Of a stretch of DNA of 60,369 nt, positions 44,304 to 51,626 are shown piece after piece; position 1 is the first letter of the stretch; each line of letters opens with the position of its first letter. The notes under the pieces are model-generated. The model did not search any database, had not been told where the DNA came from, and saw only the letters and a program-made list of their open reading frames with translations. The stretch spans positions 1-60,369 of IMG/VR virus record IMGVR_UViG_3300037963_002318; one strand, written 5' to 3'. The DNA is from a virus. The position numbers and the translations under genes were made by a program.

Positions 44304-44351
44304 AGGGGCAGATTACTGAGATTTCAGTTATACAAATCCAGCCCAATTGAT

Positions 44352-44624
44352 TCAATTGTTGTTTATGATTGCATCCAAGGCGTTTCTTGTTCGCTCATGG
44401 TCGATGAGTGTTGCATTCTCATATGCGACCAATACTGCACTAAACTCCTTGCTATGGCTACATAGGTATTGTGCGGTGTTCTTCTGCATCATGCCGTACT
44501 TCTCCTTCACATATCCTACATTGGTATGATTGAACAAGTTTGCATATACAGCATAGAATGTGTGAAAATACACATTGAAAACACACCTACCTATTCTGTC
44601 TATATCTTGTGGTACTATTGTCAT
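44352..44624 (-). CDS. Hypothetical protein with very strong ribosome site
   Basis: 90 residues, mixed helical (IGRCVFNVYFHTFYAVYANLF). Start ATG 44624 was chosen because AAGGAGGTGATAATT stands directly before it, almost a full complement of archaeal 16S 3' ends. In-frame ATGs at 44672 and 44657 lack this. A TATATATAC box lies 110-120 bases upstream, leaving a long leader. Function unknown. Confidence 0.55.
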   Translation of the reverse strand: MTIVPQDIDRIGRCVFNVYFHTFYAVYANLFNHTNVGYVKEKYGMMQKNTAQYLCSHSKEFSAVLVAYENATLIDHERTRNALDAIINNN

Positions 44625-44734
44625 AATTATCACCTCCTTGTTTGACGCTTCATTCATCCTAATATCTGCCATTACGCTTCGCCTCTTGATTCACTTCATC
44701 CTCTATCTGATTTCCGTATTGGTCATACTAACAG

Positions 44735-44746
44735 GTAGGTTGTATA
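44735..44746 (-). promoter_or_regulatory. TATA box upstream of the 44352 gene
   Basis: GGTATATATACA on the minus strand. Expected transcription start near 44712 gives a leader of about 90 bases to ATG 44624 or 40 to ATG 44672. Confidence 0.45.
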
Positions 44747-44798
44747 TATACCCTTCTCGAAATCATCATCAAAATGCTCATTCAATATTTCAACAGGT

Positions 44799-44860
44799 AT
44801 TAGTAAGGGTACTGCTCCGACTCATAAATAGAGAGAGAAAGAGAAAGAGAGAGAGAGACA
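44799..44860 (-). repeat. Intergenic cassette copy 2
   Basis: Minus strand: (CT)n tract, then CTATTTATGAGTCGG, AGCAGTACCCTTACTAATA. Between the genes at 44900 and 44352. Confidence 0.65.
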
Positions 44861-44876
44861 GGGGGCCGAAGCCCCC
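44861..44876 (-). terminator. UUCG-loop hairpin terminator
   Basis: GGGGGC/GCCCCC (6 bp) with a UUCG loop on the minus strand, 24 bases after the stop of the 44900 gene and directly before the (CT)n tract of copy 2. Confidence 0.7.
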
Positions 44877-44899
44877 CGCCCCTCGGATTTCTGATTTGC

Positions 44900-45271
44900 T
44901 CAGATGATGTCGCCAAACAGGTCTGCAAGGTAGTACGAGATTGATGCCCTGCCTGCTTCATCTGCTTGGTTGTATTCCTCCAGCATGTTCTTCTGATTTG
45001 CTCGATACTGTGTCAGCCATTCTTCAGCATCTCTCATCAGTGATTCGGGGGATTCTCTCAAAATCCAATCCATATCACAGTCTCTCAGAACCTTCTCCAG
45101 CACATTTACTGCCTCAGTTTTCAGTGGTGTTTCTATGTTATCAGCCTCTCTCAGCACAATTGCATGTGCCTTGGTTGCCTCGTGTATGCTTTCTGCAATT
45201 GCAGTTACCAGCATCATTACCATGATGTTGGTTCTGTCAAACGCTTTTCTGCCTATATTTCCGGTGTCCAT
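44900..45271 (-). CDS. Hypothetical helical protein
   Basis: 123 residues, almost all helical (IMVMMLVTAIAESIHEATKA; NVLEKVLRDCDMDWILRES). No recognised motif. A TTTAATAGGGGGA box lies about 41 bases before the ATG. It is isolated between cassettes, as expected for an early accessory gene. Confidence 0.5.
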   Translation of the reverse strand: MDTGNIGRKAFDRTNIMVMMLVTAIAESIHEATKAHAIVLREADNIETPLKTEAVNVLEKVLRDCDMDWILRESPESLMRDAEEWLTQYRANQKNMLEEYNQADEAGRASISYYLADLFGDII

Positions 45272-45301
45272 TTTGGTCGCCTCATGTTACCCGACATGGT
45301 T

Positions 45302-45400
45302 CCCCCTATTAAACCCAGCGATTCAGACAATCAATAGTTATTGTATGTTAGTAATACTTCCCCTTCGTCTCAGTAAGAAAAAGAGAGAGAGAGAGAGAGT
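45302..45400 (-). repeat. Intergenic cassette copy 3, between divergent genes
   Basis: Minus strand: (CT)n tract, TTACTGAGACG, AGTATTACTAACATA and then CGCTGGGTTTAATAGGGGG, the promoter of the gene at 45271. No gene ends here, so the terminator part may have been inherited with the cassette. The other side leads to the plus-strand gene at 45616. Bases 45272-45301 and 45401-45430 hold nothing else. Confidence 0.6.
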
Positions 45401-45433
45401 TAATCGTGGTACTGCGTGGCATTTTTGATTTTC

Positions 45434-45605
45434 CACGGCTGGCCGTGAAATCCAACCGTGACTTGATATACTACCACCTGCTCGTCGGTGTATATCCGGG
45501 CAACGATAACCGACAATCAGCAATTACACGAAAATTGGTTTGACAGGTGGTCTGGAACGAAACTGGTAACAGAACGGGGAGCAACCCCGATGTCAAAAGC
45601 AGGAG
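45434..45605 (+). promoter_or_regulatory. Structured leader of the 45616 gene
   Basis: Paired segments: CACGG/CCGTG (45434-45447), ACCACCTG with CAGGTGGT (45473-45480 and 45544-45551), GTCGGT/ACCGAC (45484-45514), CAATT/AATTG (about 45521-45537) and CGGGG/CCCCG (45575-45589). A TTGATATAC box lies at 45463-45471, but the 8-bp stem would need a transcript that starts before it. A structured 5' region is likely; its exact start is not. Confidence 0.45.
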
Positions 45606-45615
45606 ATGTTTGTCC

Positions 45616-46326
45616 ATGAGCCCAGCGTGGTATGTCATGCAGACAAACATGATTAACGGAAAGGAGGAAACAGTTGGACTGTTGCGTCGAACCATCAACA
45701 ATTTGTTGATGCTAGTTGCAACTATGTTGGGTTACCAACAACCAACTGCGACCTTAGTGAGCAAGATGAAGGAACTAGACCACCTGTACACTGAGTACTT
45801 GGGTCACTGTGCAACCGACTGGATTGGATTCAATCCACCCAGCAAGCGAACACAAACCCTGCTACGAAACAAGTGGATGAAAACCATGAACCAACTAGCC
45901 AAGCAAATAATGAAGGAACTTGTCAAAATCGACTGTTCCTACTGTGGACTTGGTAATGTGTCCGAGAGTGACAAATGCTCCGGCCGAAAGGTCGGTAGTG
46001 GATTTGAAGTCCACGAATGGCAGAAGTCACCAAAGGCACCGAGAGTCTGGGTTGTTGACCAAGAAGCACACTACAATAGTGAGTGGATATGGGTTGACGA
46101 AACCGGACACTATGAGTGGGGCCAACTATACCTACCTGCACAGGGCAACTGTGCAATAGGTCACGGGCCCTACGAAGGTTCAGATAGACCAATGCACAAC
46201 GCACTGGCACATCTTGACAGCGAAGCAGCACAACTGGTGCTAAAGCACTTGGAATACGGCGAAGTACCTCGCCGAGTCCGAGTGGCACTAAACGAACTGG
46301 CCGAGTACGAAACTCGAACAGTTTGA
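45616..46326 (+). CDS. Hypothetical protein, 236 residues
   Basis: Not recognised. The first half is helical (LLRRTINNLLMLVATMLGY; NKWMKTMNQLAKQIMKELV). A Cys pair, CSYCG, with a later CSG could bind metal, and the second half is Trp/Glu/Tyr-rich with HEWQKSPKAPRVWVV. ATG 45616 has AGGAG at 45601-45605. An ATG at 45649 would remove 11 residues but has no ribosome site. Rich in CGA, ACA and CTA codons compared with block 1. Confidence 0.55.
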   Translation: MSPAWYVMQTNMINGKEETVGLLRRTINNLLMLVATMLGYQQPTATLVSKMKELDHLYTEYLGHCATDWIGFNPPSKRTQTLLRNKWMKTMNQLAKQIMKELVKIDCSYCGLGNVSESDKCSGRKVGSGFEVHEWQKSPKAPRVWVVDQEAHYNSEWIWVDETGHYEWGQLYLPAQGNCAIGHGPYEGSDRPMHNALAHLDSEAAQLVLKHLEYGEVPRRVRVALNELAEYETRTV

Positions 46327-46370
46327 TACTGAAACAGGCAACAAGTTTGCACCGATTTCGGTTATTTGCC

Positions 46371-46448
46371 CTCCCCAGCACTTCGGTGCTGGGGAGTGGC
46401 TCCTTTTCGGGGTGTCCGAGACGAAGAAGTCCGGGCACCCCACCTTTT
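46371..46448 (+). terminator. Double-hairpin terminator
   Basis: CTCCCCAGCAC and GTGCTGGGGAG form an 11-bp stem around TTCG (46371-46396). A second hairpin with GGGGTG/CACCCC arms (46409-46441) is followed by a T-rich run. It closes the 45616 transcript and lies 45 bases after its stop. Confidence 0.8.
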
Positions 46449-46470
46449 TTCATTATTTTTTTATTTGAAC

Positions 46471-46536
46471 ATATATTAGTAAGGGTACTGCTCGCATTCA
46501 GTAAAAAAGAGAGAGAGAGAGAGAGAAGAGAGAGAT
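46471..46536 (-). repeat. Intergenic cassette copy 4
   Basis: Minus strand: (CT)n tract, TTTTTTACTGAATGCG, AGCAGTACCCTTACTAATATA. It follows the gene at 46552 without a separate hairpin. The plus-strand CTGCTCGCAT here recurs at 59507. Confidence 0.6.
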
Positions 46537-46551
46537 GCGGCTTTCATTTTT

Positions 46552-46992
46552 TCAATTTACTCCCTCCAAGAACATATCATAGGTGAAAGTCTGAGGAGGG
46601 AATACTCCATGTTTCTCTAAGTATAGGGCCTGCTCGGCCGTTTCAATGTGTAGTATTTGCTTCAATGTATCAAGGCCGAGTATATCGCATATTTCGCCTT
46701 GAATCCTTGAGGCTTTCAATTCACCCTCTAAAGTGAAAGGGCAATCGTATTTTAGGTGTATAGTGTCATGTAATGCCCTAAATAGGATATTGAAGGGCGC
46801 ACTTCCCCATATGGTTGAATGACTCTCCCCTCCCCAAATCGGCATAGGTAACATTTTGTTATATGCCTCGATGACGGGCTCAAATCCCATATCCTCAATT
46901 GTGACATAGAAGGGATAGACCCCGACATAATCACAGACCTTGAGAAGTCCGTTTTGTATTGCTTGCTTTAATTCGGTAGGTATTGCGACCAT
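46552..46992 (-). CDS. Conserved-looking hypothetical protein
   Basis: 146 residues with a compact globular sequence. WGSAPFNILFRALHDTIHLKY (about residues 62-82, in part) has two His and Asp residues that might bind metal, but no standard HD or zincin motif is complete. No family recognised. A CATATAGTGGGGTAG box begins 28 bases before the ATG, so the transcript may be nearly leaderless. Confidence 0.55.
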   Translation of the reverse strand: MVAIPTELKQAIQNGLLKVCDYVGVYPFYVTIEDMGFEPVIEAYNKMLPMPIWGGESHSTIWGSAPFNILFRALHDTIHLKYDCPFTLEGELKASRIQGEICDILGLDTLKQILHIETAEQALYLEKHGVFPPQTFTYDMFLEGVN

Positions 46993-47003
46993 GTACCTCC
47001 CAC

Positions 47004-47123
<120 letters not shown>

Positions 47124-47125
47124 AC

Positions 47126-47158
47126 CCTATCATGAACGGTTTTACCTATCATGAACGG
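47126..47158 (+). repeat. Two direct repeats of CCTATCATGAACGG
   Basis: The 14-mer occurs at 47126-47139 and 47145-47158, a period of 19 bases. It lies between cassette copy 5 and the hairpin at 47160. It could be a protein-binding site for the promoter at 47202. Confidence 0.7.
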
Positions 47159-47159
47159 G

Positions 47160-47189
47160 CCGCCGACCCCCTCTCGGCGGGTGTTTTTT
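47160..47189 (+). terminator. Hairpin with T run upstream of the structured RNA region
   Basis: CCGCCGA/TCGGCGG (7 bp, 47160-47180) is followed by GTGTTTTTTG. It has the shape of an intrinsic terminator and would stop plus-strand readthrough before the TATA box at 47202. Confidence 0.6.
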
Positions 47190-47201
47190 GACCCCCTTGA
47201 G

Positions 47202-47209
47202 TATTTAAG
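47202..47209 (+). promoter_or_regulatory. TATA box of the structured RNA / amidoligase leader
   Basis: TATTTAAG. A start about 26 bases downstream (near 47230) would come just before the first hairpin at 47252. No other TATA element lies between here and 47805. Confidence 0.5.
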
Positions 47210-47251
47210 CAACCGAACATGTTCGTTAATTCTTTAAGGCAAACGGGGTTA

Positions 47252-47694
47252 TTCGGAAATTGCCCGCAAGGGCCGAAGCAATCGGAAACGAATCGGGGGG
47301 GGCGACCTCTCCAAGTCGGCACTCACAAGACTTGGAGACACTAACCCACGGCTCCCGACAAATCTAGCAAGTGATTTCCAAGAGGGTCGCACTCAATCAG
47401 AACACCAAACACAGTGGGATTGAGTCGCCTCAAGGATTCATGGCCTCAACTCCATAGGAGAGGGTCAATCAGAATCAGATGACGGGCTTGCAGGGCGGTC
47501 GAGAGGCCGACAAATGTGCTGGTTTGGCATTACCTTCGGGTGAAAGTGTTCCATGATGCCAAAACACCAGCATAAAGCCACGATGAGGGGGCGTTCTGCC
47601 TATCCGAATCGAGAGCGATTCATTCACTAGGATGGACTCAAAATCGTTTGAGCCCTAGTGACTTTGAGATAAACTAAATCGTGGCCGTTCGTTT
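47252..47694 (+). ncRNA. Large structured RNA, undescribed; no ORF inside
   Basis: About 440 bases without a plausible gene but with many paired arms. A closing helix joins AAACGAA/TTCGTTT (47286-47292 with 47688-47694), extended by CGG/CCG. Inside are ACTCAATC/GATTGAGT (47391/47418), GACCTCTCC with GGAGAGGGTC (47304/47457), CGGTC-GAGA-GGCCG (47496-47509) and TGCTGGT/ACCAGCA (47517/47566), the last holding TTGGCAT/ATGCCAA and a UUCG hairpin. A three-way unit is closed by GCCACGAT/ATCGTGGC (47577/47678) around hairpins 47606-47621 and 47625-47660. A GCAA-loop hairpin (47252-47277) precedes it. It may be free RNA or the leader of the 47805 gene. Confidence 0.65.
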
Positions 47695-47804
47695 TACACA
47701 ATCCTATTCACACTAGATTGAGGAGATGCAATTCGATGATTCAATCAATCCAACTCCCTTGCCCCTACTGATACGGGGAAACACAAGGCGAGGAGCGTGA
47801 AACA

Positions 47805-50327
47805 ATGCAAACAACAACAACAACAGGAAACATGCTACTAGACCTGTTAGTGTGCATCTTGGCACTACTGCCAATTATGATGCCACTACTAGCGGTTCTA
47901 GCGGTACGACGAAACGAACGAATGAACATGCGAATAGGTCTTGAGATTGAAGCAATCAAGAAGGCCCACATTCGTGAGTCACCACATGAGAAGATGGCAC
48001 ACTGGATAATGAAGTGTGACGAGAAGATGTTGAAACTAATGTCTCCCCGTACACGGAAAACCATCCGTGCCCTCAAAGTCTCATTCCGTGGTTACACTCA
48101 CGAAGTCATGGATGAAACCAAGATTGTCACAGACTCATCATTGAGTCGTGGCGGCTTTGAGATTGTGTCACCCCCACTCATGGGGCGTGGTGTAATCATG
48201 TCGTGGATTAGTCGAATGATGTCACATCTTCGTGGTGTGGCTGAAGTCGATAGGTCATGCGGCCTTCATGTCCATGTGGGTCTGAAGGACTACGGAGCAA
48301 GGGCAAATAGAATCGAATTAGGCTTTACCGAGCCTACCGAGGGACTTGGCCCCGAAGACTACGCCAAGGCCATTACTGGTCGAGTTGCGTGGGCCTACGG
48401 GTATTTCCAATATGCAATCAATCTGATTGTCAGCCCAAGCCGCCGAAACGGCGAATGGAGCCGTGATGTGTCCTACATCAGCCGCCAATATAGCAACCCG
48501 AGTGAAGTCCGCTTCCCTCAGCGAAAATGGGATGATGAACACGGAATGTATATCCGTGAATGGCACACTGAAACCGACCCTGCAAAGGTCGGCATGGTGT
48601 TCTATGACCGACTGTACGAAGGTAACCCCGACTACGGTGACTCCCGCTATCAGTGCGTAAATCCTCAATCACTGCCGAAGTACGGTACGATTGAGTTTAG
48701 AGCGCACCAAGGCACTACGAACGCAACCAAGATTCAGAATTGGGTGCAATTCTTGCACCTACTGGTCAGCCGTTGTGCTAGTAACTATTGGACAGACATC
48801 ACCAACTTCCGTGGTGACTCAATTCATGACCTATTCACTTGGCTTGGTTTGGCAGACGATGACCCACTCTATGTGGCTATGGTTCGCCGTATCAAGGCAC
48901 TGAATGGTAACAACCCTAGCGTATTCCGCAACGACCCAATCTTGGCACACAACGCACTCTTCAAGGAGAGCGTAACATGCTCCCGATGTGGTTCGGCTTC
49001 TTGTGACTCAGACGAAGTGTGTGGCACTAATTACACACAGGATTTGATGGAGGAAACCGAGGCTCACTTCTTGGACTTGGATAGGTCATGCGACACATGT
49101 GGCACATCACTTCGGGAAACCGAAGCACACATGCGCTACAACTACGGTGACTACCACGAAGCACACTGCCCCGAGTGTCGTGACATGAGGGTGTTCAACG
49201 CTATGGGAGGAGTCATCCTCTCAGTCATGCTTGGCACCCTACCACTGGCACTAGTTATCGTAGGGTGTGGAATTGGTGCCATACATGCGGCGGCTAAGAC
49301 CTTCAAGTCCAAGCGATTGTCAACTAGACTGTTCAAGGCATTATCAGCCCGAGGCAAGCAAGCATCGGGCTTCGCCTTTGAGAACGGGAAGGGAGTGTAT
49401 TTTGTGAAAGCACCACACTCCTCAATCGCTATGGCTCACCATGTACCGAAGCAACTACGGAAACAAACCCAATGGTCAATGTTTCACACCCGCTTCGCCA
49501 CTCATGGTGCCAACAACAAAGCAAATGCTCACCCTCACTTTGGTCGCAAGGCTAAGGTGACGCTGGTTCACAACGGCGTGGTTCACAACCACGACGATGT
49601 ATGGATGGCGTTAGGCGAGAAGCCTACGGGCCCTGTGGACTCACAGGCCGTGGCACAGTGCTTAGAAGTTGGTGGAATTGAGAAGGTAGTCGAGTTATGC
49701 AAGGGCTCAATGTCCTTGATTTGGTCAGACAGTCGTGACCCGCAAGGTACTCTCAAGTGCTGGACTAATGGAGGCAATCCACTAGTCATGGGTCGCATAG
49801 ACGACAAGGCAACCGGCCCCGTAGTAATTGCTTCAACTGAGGCACTTCTCAAGGAGGGTTGCGGCAAGCGTCTCAAGACACATTGGGATGCAACCATCGG
49901 GCGTGAGTACACAATCTCGCCTACCGGTAGCATCAGCCGCCGTGACATCGAAGGCAGTGAAGCCACTGCCGGAGTTGTCTATGACTGGCGTACCTACAAA
50001 GTCGATGACTTTTACTACACCTACGGTAGCAACTACTCGACTACCAAGACCAAGAAGCGACACCTACCTTATCGCATCAAACAGATGGCGAAGAAGGAGT
50101 TGGAGCGACTTGGTAGTTGGGAGCCAATCGAAGGCAAATGGGATGGCTTCGACCTGCACACTTTCAGTGGCATTCATGCCGCTAAGTGGGATGAGTCGGG
50201 CAAGCCCTTGACCTACGCACTGCCGCAATACATCAACCCGATGCACTACGACAGTGACCTTGAGGAAATACTCATGGGGTCGCACAGACCCGATGAGTTG
50301 GACTCATGCACCTATGAGGCCCCTTGA
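47805..50327 (+). CDS. Membrane-anchored amidoligase fused to class II glutamine amidotransferase
   Basis: 840 residues. Residues 10-34 form a membrane helix. Amidoligase_2 (ATP-grasp-independent, glutamine-synthetase-like fold) follows: GLEIE (45-49), DRSCGLHVHVG (about 146-156) and GTIEFRAHQGTTNATKIQNW (about 297-316). Two Cys knuckle groups come next (about 390-460). A hydrophobic run (about 467-487) ends directly at C488-G-I-G. The amidotransferase continues RGKQASGFAF, HTRFATHG, NAHPH and HNGVVHNHDD, carrying the counterparts of GlmS Cys1, Arg, His, Asn-Gly. The amidotransferase could supply ammonia for the ligase. Substrate unknown. GAGGAG precedes the ATG. Confidence 0.85.
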   Translation: MQTTTTTGNMLLDLLVCILALLPIMMPLLAVLAVRRNERMNMRIGLEIEAIKKAHIRESPHEKMAHWIMKCDEKMLKLMSPRTRKTIRALKVSFRGYTHEVMDETKIVTDSSLSRGGFEIVSPPLMGRGVIMSWISRMMSHLRGVAEVDRSCGLHVHVGLKDYGARANRIELGFTEPTEGLGPEDYAKAITGRVAWAYGYFQYAINLIVSPSRRNGEWSRDVSYISRQYSNPSEVRFPQRKWDDEHGMYIREWHTETDPAKVGMVFYDRLYEGNPDYGDSRYQCVNPQSLPKYGTIEFRAHQGTTNATKIQNWVQFLHLLVSRCASNYWTDITNFRGDSIHDLFTWLGLADDDPLYVAMVRRIKALNGNNPSVFRNDPILAHNALFKESVTCSRCGSASCDSDEVCGTNYTQDLMEETEAHFLDLDRSCDTCGTSLRETEAHMRYNYGDYHEAHCPECRDMRVFNAMGGVILSVMLGTLPLALVIVGCGIGAIHAAAKTFKSKRLSTRLFKALSARGKQASGFAFENGKGVYFVKAPHSSIAMAHHVPKQLRKQTQWSMFHTRFATHGANNKANAHPHFGRKAKVTLVHNGVVHNHDDVWMALGEKPTGPVDSQAVAQCLEVGGIEKVVELCKGSMSLIWSDSRDPQGTLKCWTNGGNPLVMGRIDDKATGPVVIASTEALLKEGCGKRLKTHWDATIGREYTISPTGSISRRDIEGSEATAGVVYDWRTYKVDDFYYTYGSNYSTTKTKKRHLPYRIKQMAKKELERLGSWEPIEGKWDGFDLHTFSGIHAAKWDESGKPLTYALPQYINPMHYDSDLEEILMGSHRPDELDSCTYEAP

Positions 50328-50395
50328 GCCAAGTGTTCATTCGTGACAACACAACATACGATTTTGTTTGAAACAACAATATCGAAGCCGAATGG

Positions 50396-50426
50396 CGGGG
50401 GTGTTCGCACCCCCGTCATTCTCCCC
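50396..50426 (+). terminator. UUCG-loop terminator of the amidoligase gene
   Basis: CGGGGGTG-TTCG-CACCCCCG, an 8-bp perfect stem (50396-50415), followed by a pyrimidine-rich TCATTCTCCCCC. It starts 69 bases after the stop. Confidence 0.75.
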
Positions 50427-50526
50427 CTGTTAGCATACACACTCCTCTCCTATCACAATCACATTTACCACGCTCCTCAATCGAGGGCGAGCCGCCTAGA
50501 CAAGTGCGGGGTACCAAGTCGGTCTT

Positions 50527-50599
50527 CACTGGAGTTTTCTTCTCACTCCTTCTCCAGTGATTTTGGGGTGTCGAGGCCCGTTCATAGCCTCGGCATCCC
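50527..50599 (+). promoter_or_regulatory. Two strong hairpins in the leader of the 50625 gene
   Basis: CACTGGAG/CTCCAGTG (8 bp, 50527-50559), then a 13-bp stem from 50565-50577 with 50587-50599 (two G-T pairs, 9-base loop). They end 13 bases before the GGAGG ribosome site. No TATA box is obvious in 50427-50526, so the region may be read from further upstream or act as a separate small RNA. No gene was seen in 50328-50624. Confidence 0.5.
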
Positions 50600-50624
50600 T
50601 CCCACTCCCTTGGAGGCATACACC

Positions 50625-50867
50625 ATGAGCGACAAACCGACCATGAAGAAGTGCAACCACATCGAGTGCGGCGGCAAATTGCAACCGCATTCAATCGACT
50701 CGGCAACGGGTACGCTGGACTGTGATGGCCCATGCTCCCCCCGCCGTGTCCAAATGTGGCGTGATGCACTGAGCAAGCAACCAACCGAGCAACCCAAACC
50801 TAAACCGGTCTATCAAGGGCCGGTTACAAAGGAGGTTTGGGAGGACTTGTGTTACTGGAAACAGTGA
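50625..50867 (+). CDS. Small Cys-containing protein
   Basis: 80 residues. Four cysteines and a histidine (KKCNHIECGG, then CDGPC) suggest one zinc site in the first half; the tail is Pro/Lys-rich (EQPKPKPVYQGPV). Start ATG 50625 has GGAGG 8 bases upstream. A longer frame from 50343 would read through the leader hairpins and is rejected. Confidence 0.55.
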   Translation: MSDKPTMKKCNHIECGGKLQPHSIDSATGTLDCDGPCSPRRVQMWRDALSKQPTEQPKPKPVYQGPVTKEVWEDLCYWKQ

Positions 50868-50872
50868 ATGCA

Positions 50873-50945
50873 CAGTCCACTCGACTAGAGGGTGGCGGTG
50901 GCCTACAACCCACCCCCTCAGATGGCATGAGGTAGCCAAACCGGA
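50873..50945 (+). other. Gene-free stretch with inverted repeats
   Basis: CAGTCC and GGACTG enclose this part, with GAGGGTGG/CCACCCCCTC between, so a two-arm structure is possible. It could be an untranslated 3' region ahead of the terminator at 50974. Confidence 0.35.
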
Positions 50946-50973
50946 CTGAGTGACAACCGGCAAACACACAAAT

Positions 50974-51044
50974 GGGGCCGGCCTTCGGGCCGGCTCCAAA
51001 TATGTGTTATTTTTTTTATTTTTTTATTTTTTTTATTTTTTTAG
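50974..51044 (+). terminator. UUCG-loop terminator followed by long T runs
   Basis: GGGGCCGGCC-TTCG-GGCCGGCTCC (10-bp stem with one G-T pair, 50974-50997), then TATGTGTTA and four T runs of 6-8. The strongest terminator in the window. It separates the accessory region from the repeat region. Confidence 0.85.
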
Positions 51045-51320
51045 TTTATATTAGTAAGACGATAGTCTTATTGAATAAAAGAGAGAGAGAGAAAGTTGAG
51101 AGAGAAAGAGAGAGAGAAGTAAAGAGAGAAAGGGGGAGAGAGAGCATTAGTAAGACGAGAGAGAGAGGTGCGTGTGAGAGAGAGAAGAGTTATATAGTGG
51201 AGAGAGAGAAGTCTTAGTAAGACGAATGAGTGGGCGAGAGAGTGCCTATGAAAAAGCCTTAGTAAGACGAAAAGAAGGAAAAGGTTATAACGAAAGAGAG
51301 GCTAAACGGTGTACTGAGAG
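51045..51320 (+). repeat. (GA)n repeat region with four exact 12-mers; candidate origin
   Basis: TTAGTAAGACGA occurs at 51051, 51147, 51214 and 51259. Purine tracts with GAGAGA units fill the spaces, and a TTATATAGTGG box sits at 51190. The T-rich run of the terminator is directly to its left, so an AT-rich zone lies next to direct repeats. This would suit a replication origin or packaging site. Open frames here are low-complexity and not believed. Confidence 0.55.
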
Positions 51321-51626
51321 CCTGTCGAGAGAATAGAGAGCCAAAAAAACTGTCAATGCGTATGGAATGGAGTAGGTAAATCAGGTGTTTCCAGCAACAC
51401 CTACTGTTGTCTGCTACCCTCGATATTCAAGTAACAACTCCGGCAAAAATCAGACTATCCGGCAGTGCCAGCCGACACACCCACAACGCCAGCCGAAACC
51501 TGCACCGCTAAATGCACCCCTGCTCGGCCATTCACCTATCAACATTCATATACTCACCACCGATTCTTGCCACCACCAACTTGATATACCGGCGGCCCCA
51601 TATACTAACCAACGGAGGCAACCAAC
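51321..51626 (+). promoter_or_regulatory. Gene-free leader with TATA-like box before 51627
   Basis: No supported gene. A TTGATATACCGGCGGCCCC element (51581-51599) combines a TATA-like core with a GC palindrome, like the cassettes further right. It begins 46 bases before ATG 51627. 51360-51560 is C-rich and poor in G on the plus strand, and holds nothing I can name. Confidence 0.5.

Noticed and set aside
45923-46453. Long minus-strand frame opposite the 45616 gene
   Set aside because: Reads through the double-hairpin terminator and is Arg/Leu-rich as expected for the opposite strand of a real gene.
47230-47700. Known RNA classes for the structured region (RNase P, SRP RNA, group I or II intron, tmRNA)
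   Set aside because: None of the conserved core words I know for these classes could be found; no intron-type 5' or 3' splice context around a broken gene.
50343-50624. N-terminal extension of the 50625 gene
   Set aside because: The open frame covers two strong hairpins and a UUCG terminator, while ATG 50625 has a GGAGG site; the extension is Pro/Ser-rich and unlike a protein domain.
50972-51217. Plus-strand frame in the (GA)n region
   Set aside because: Translates to low-complexity Phe runs and Arg-Glu repeats created by T runs and GA repeats, directly across a terminator.
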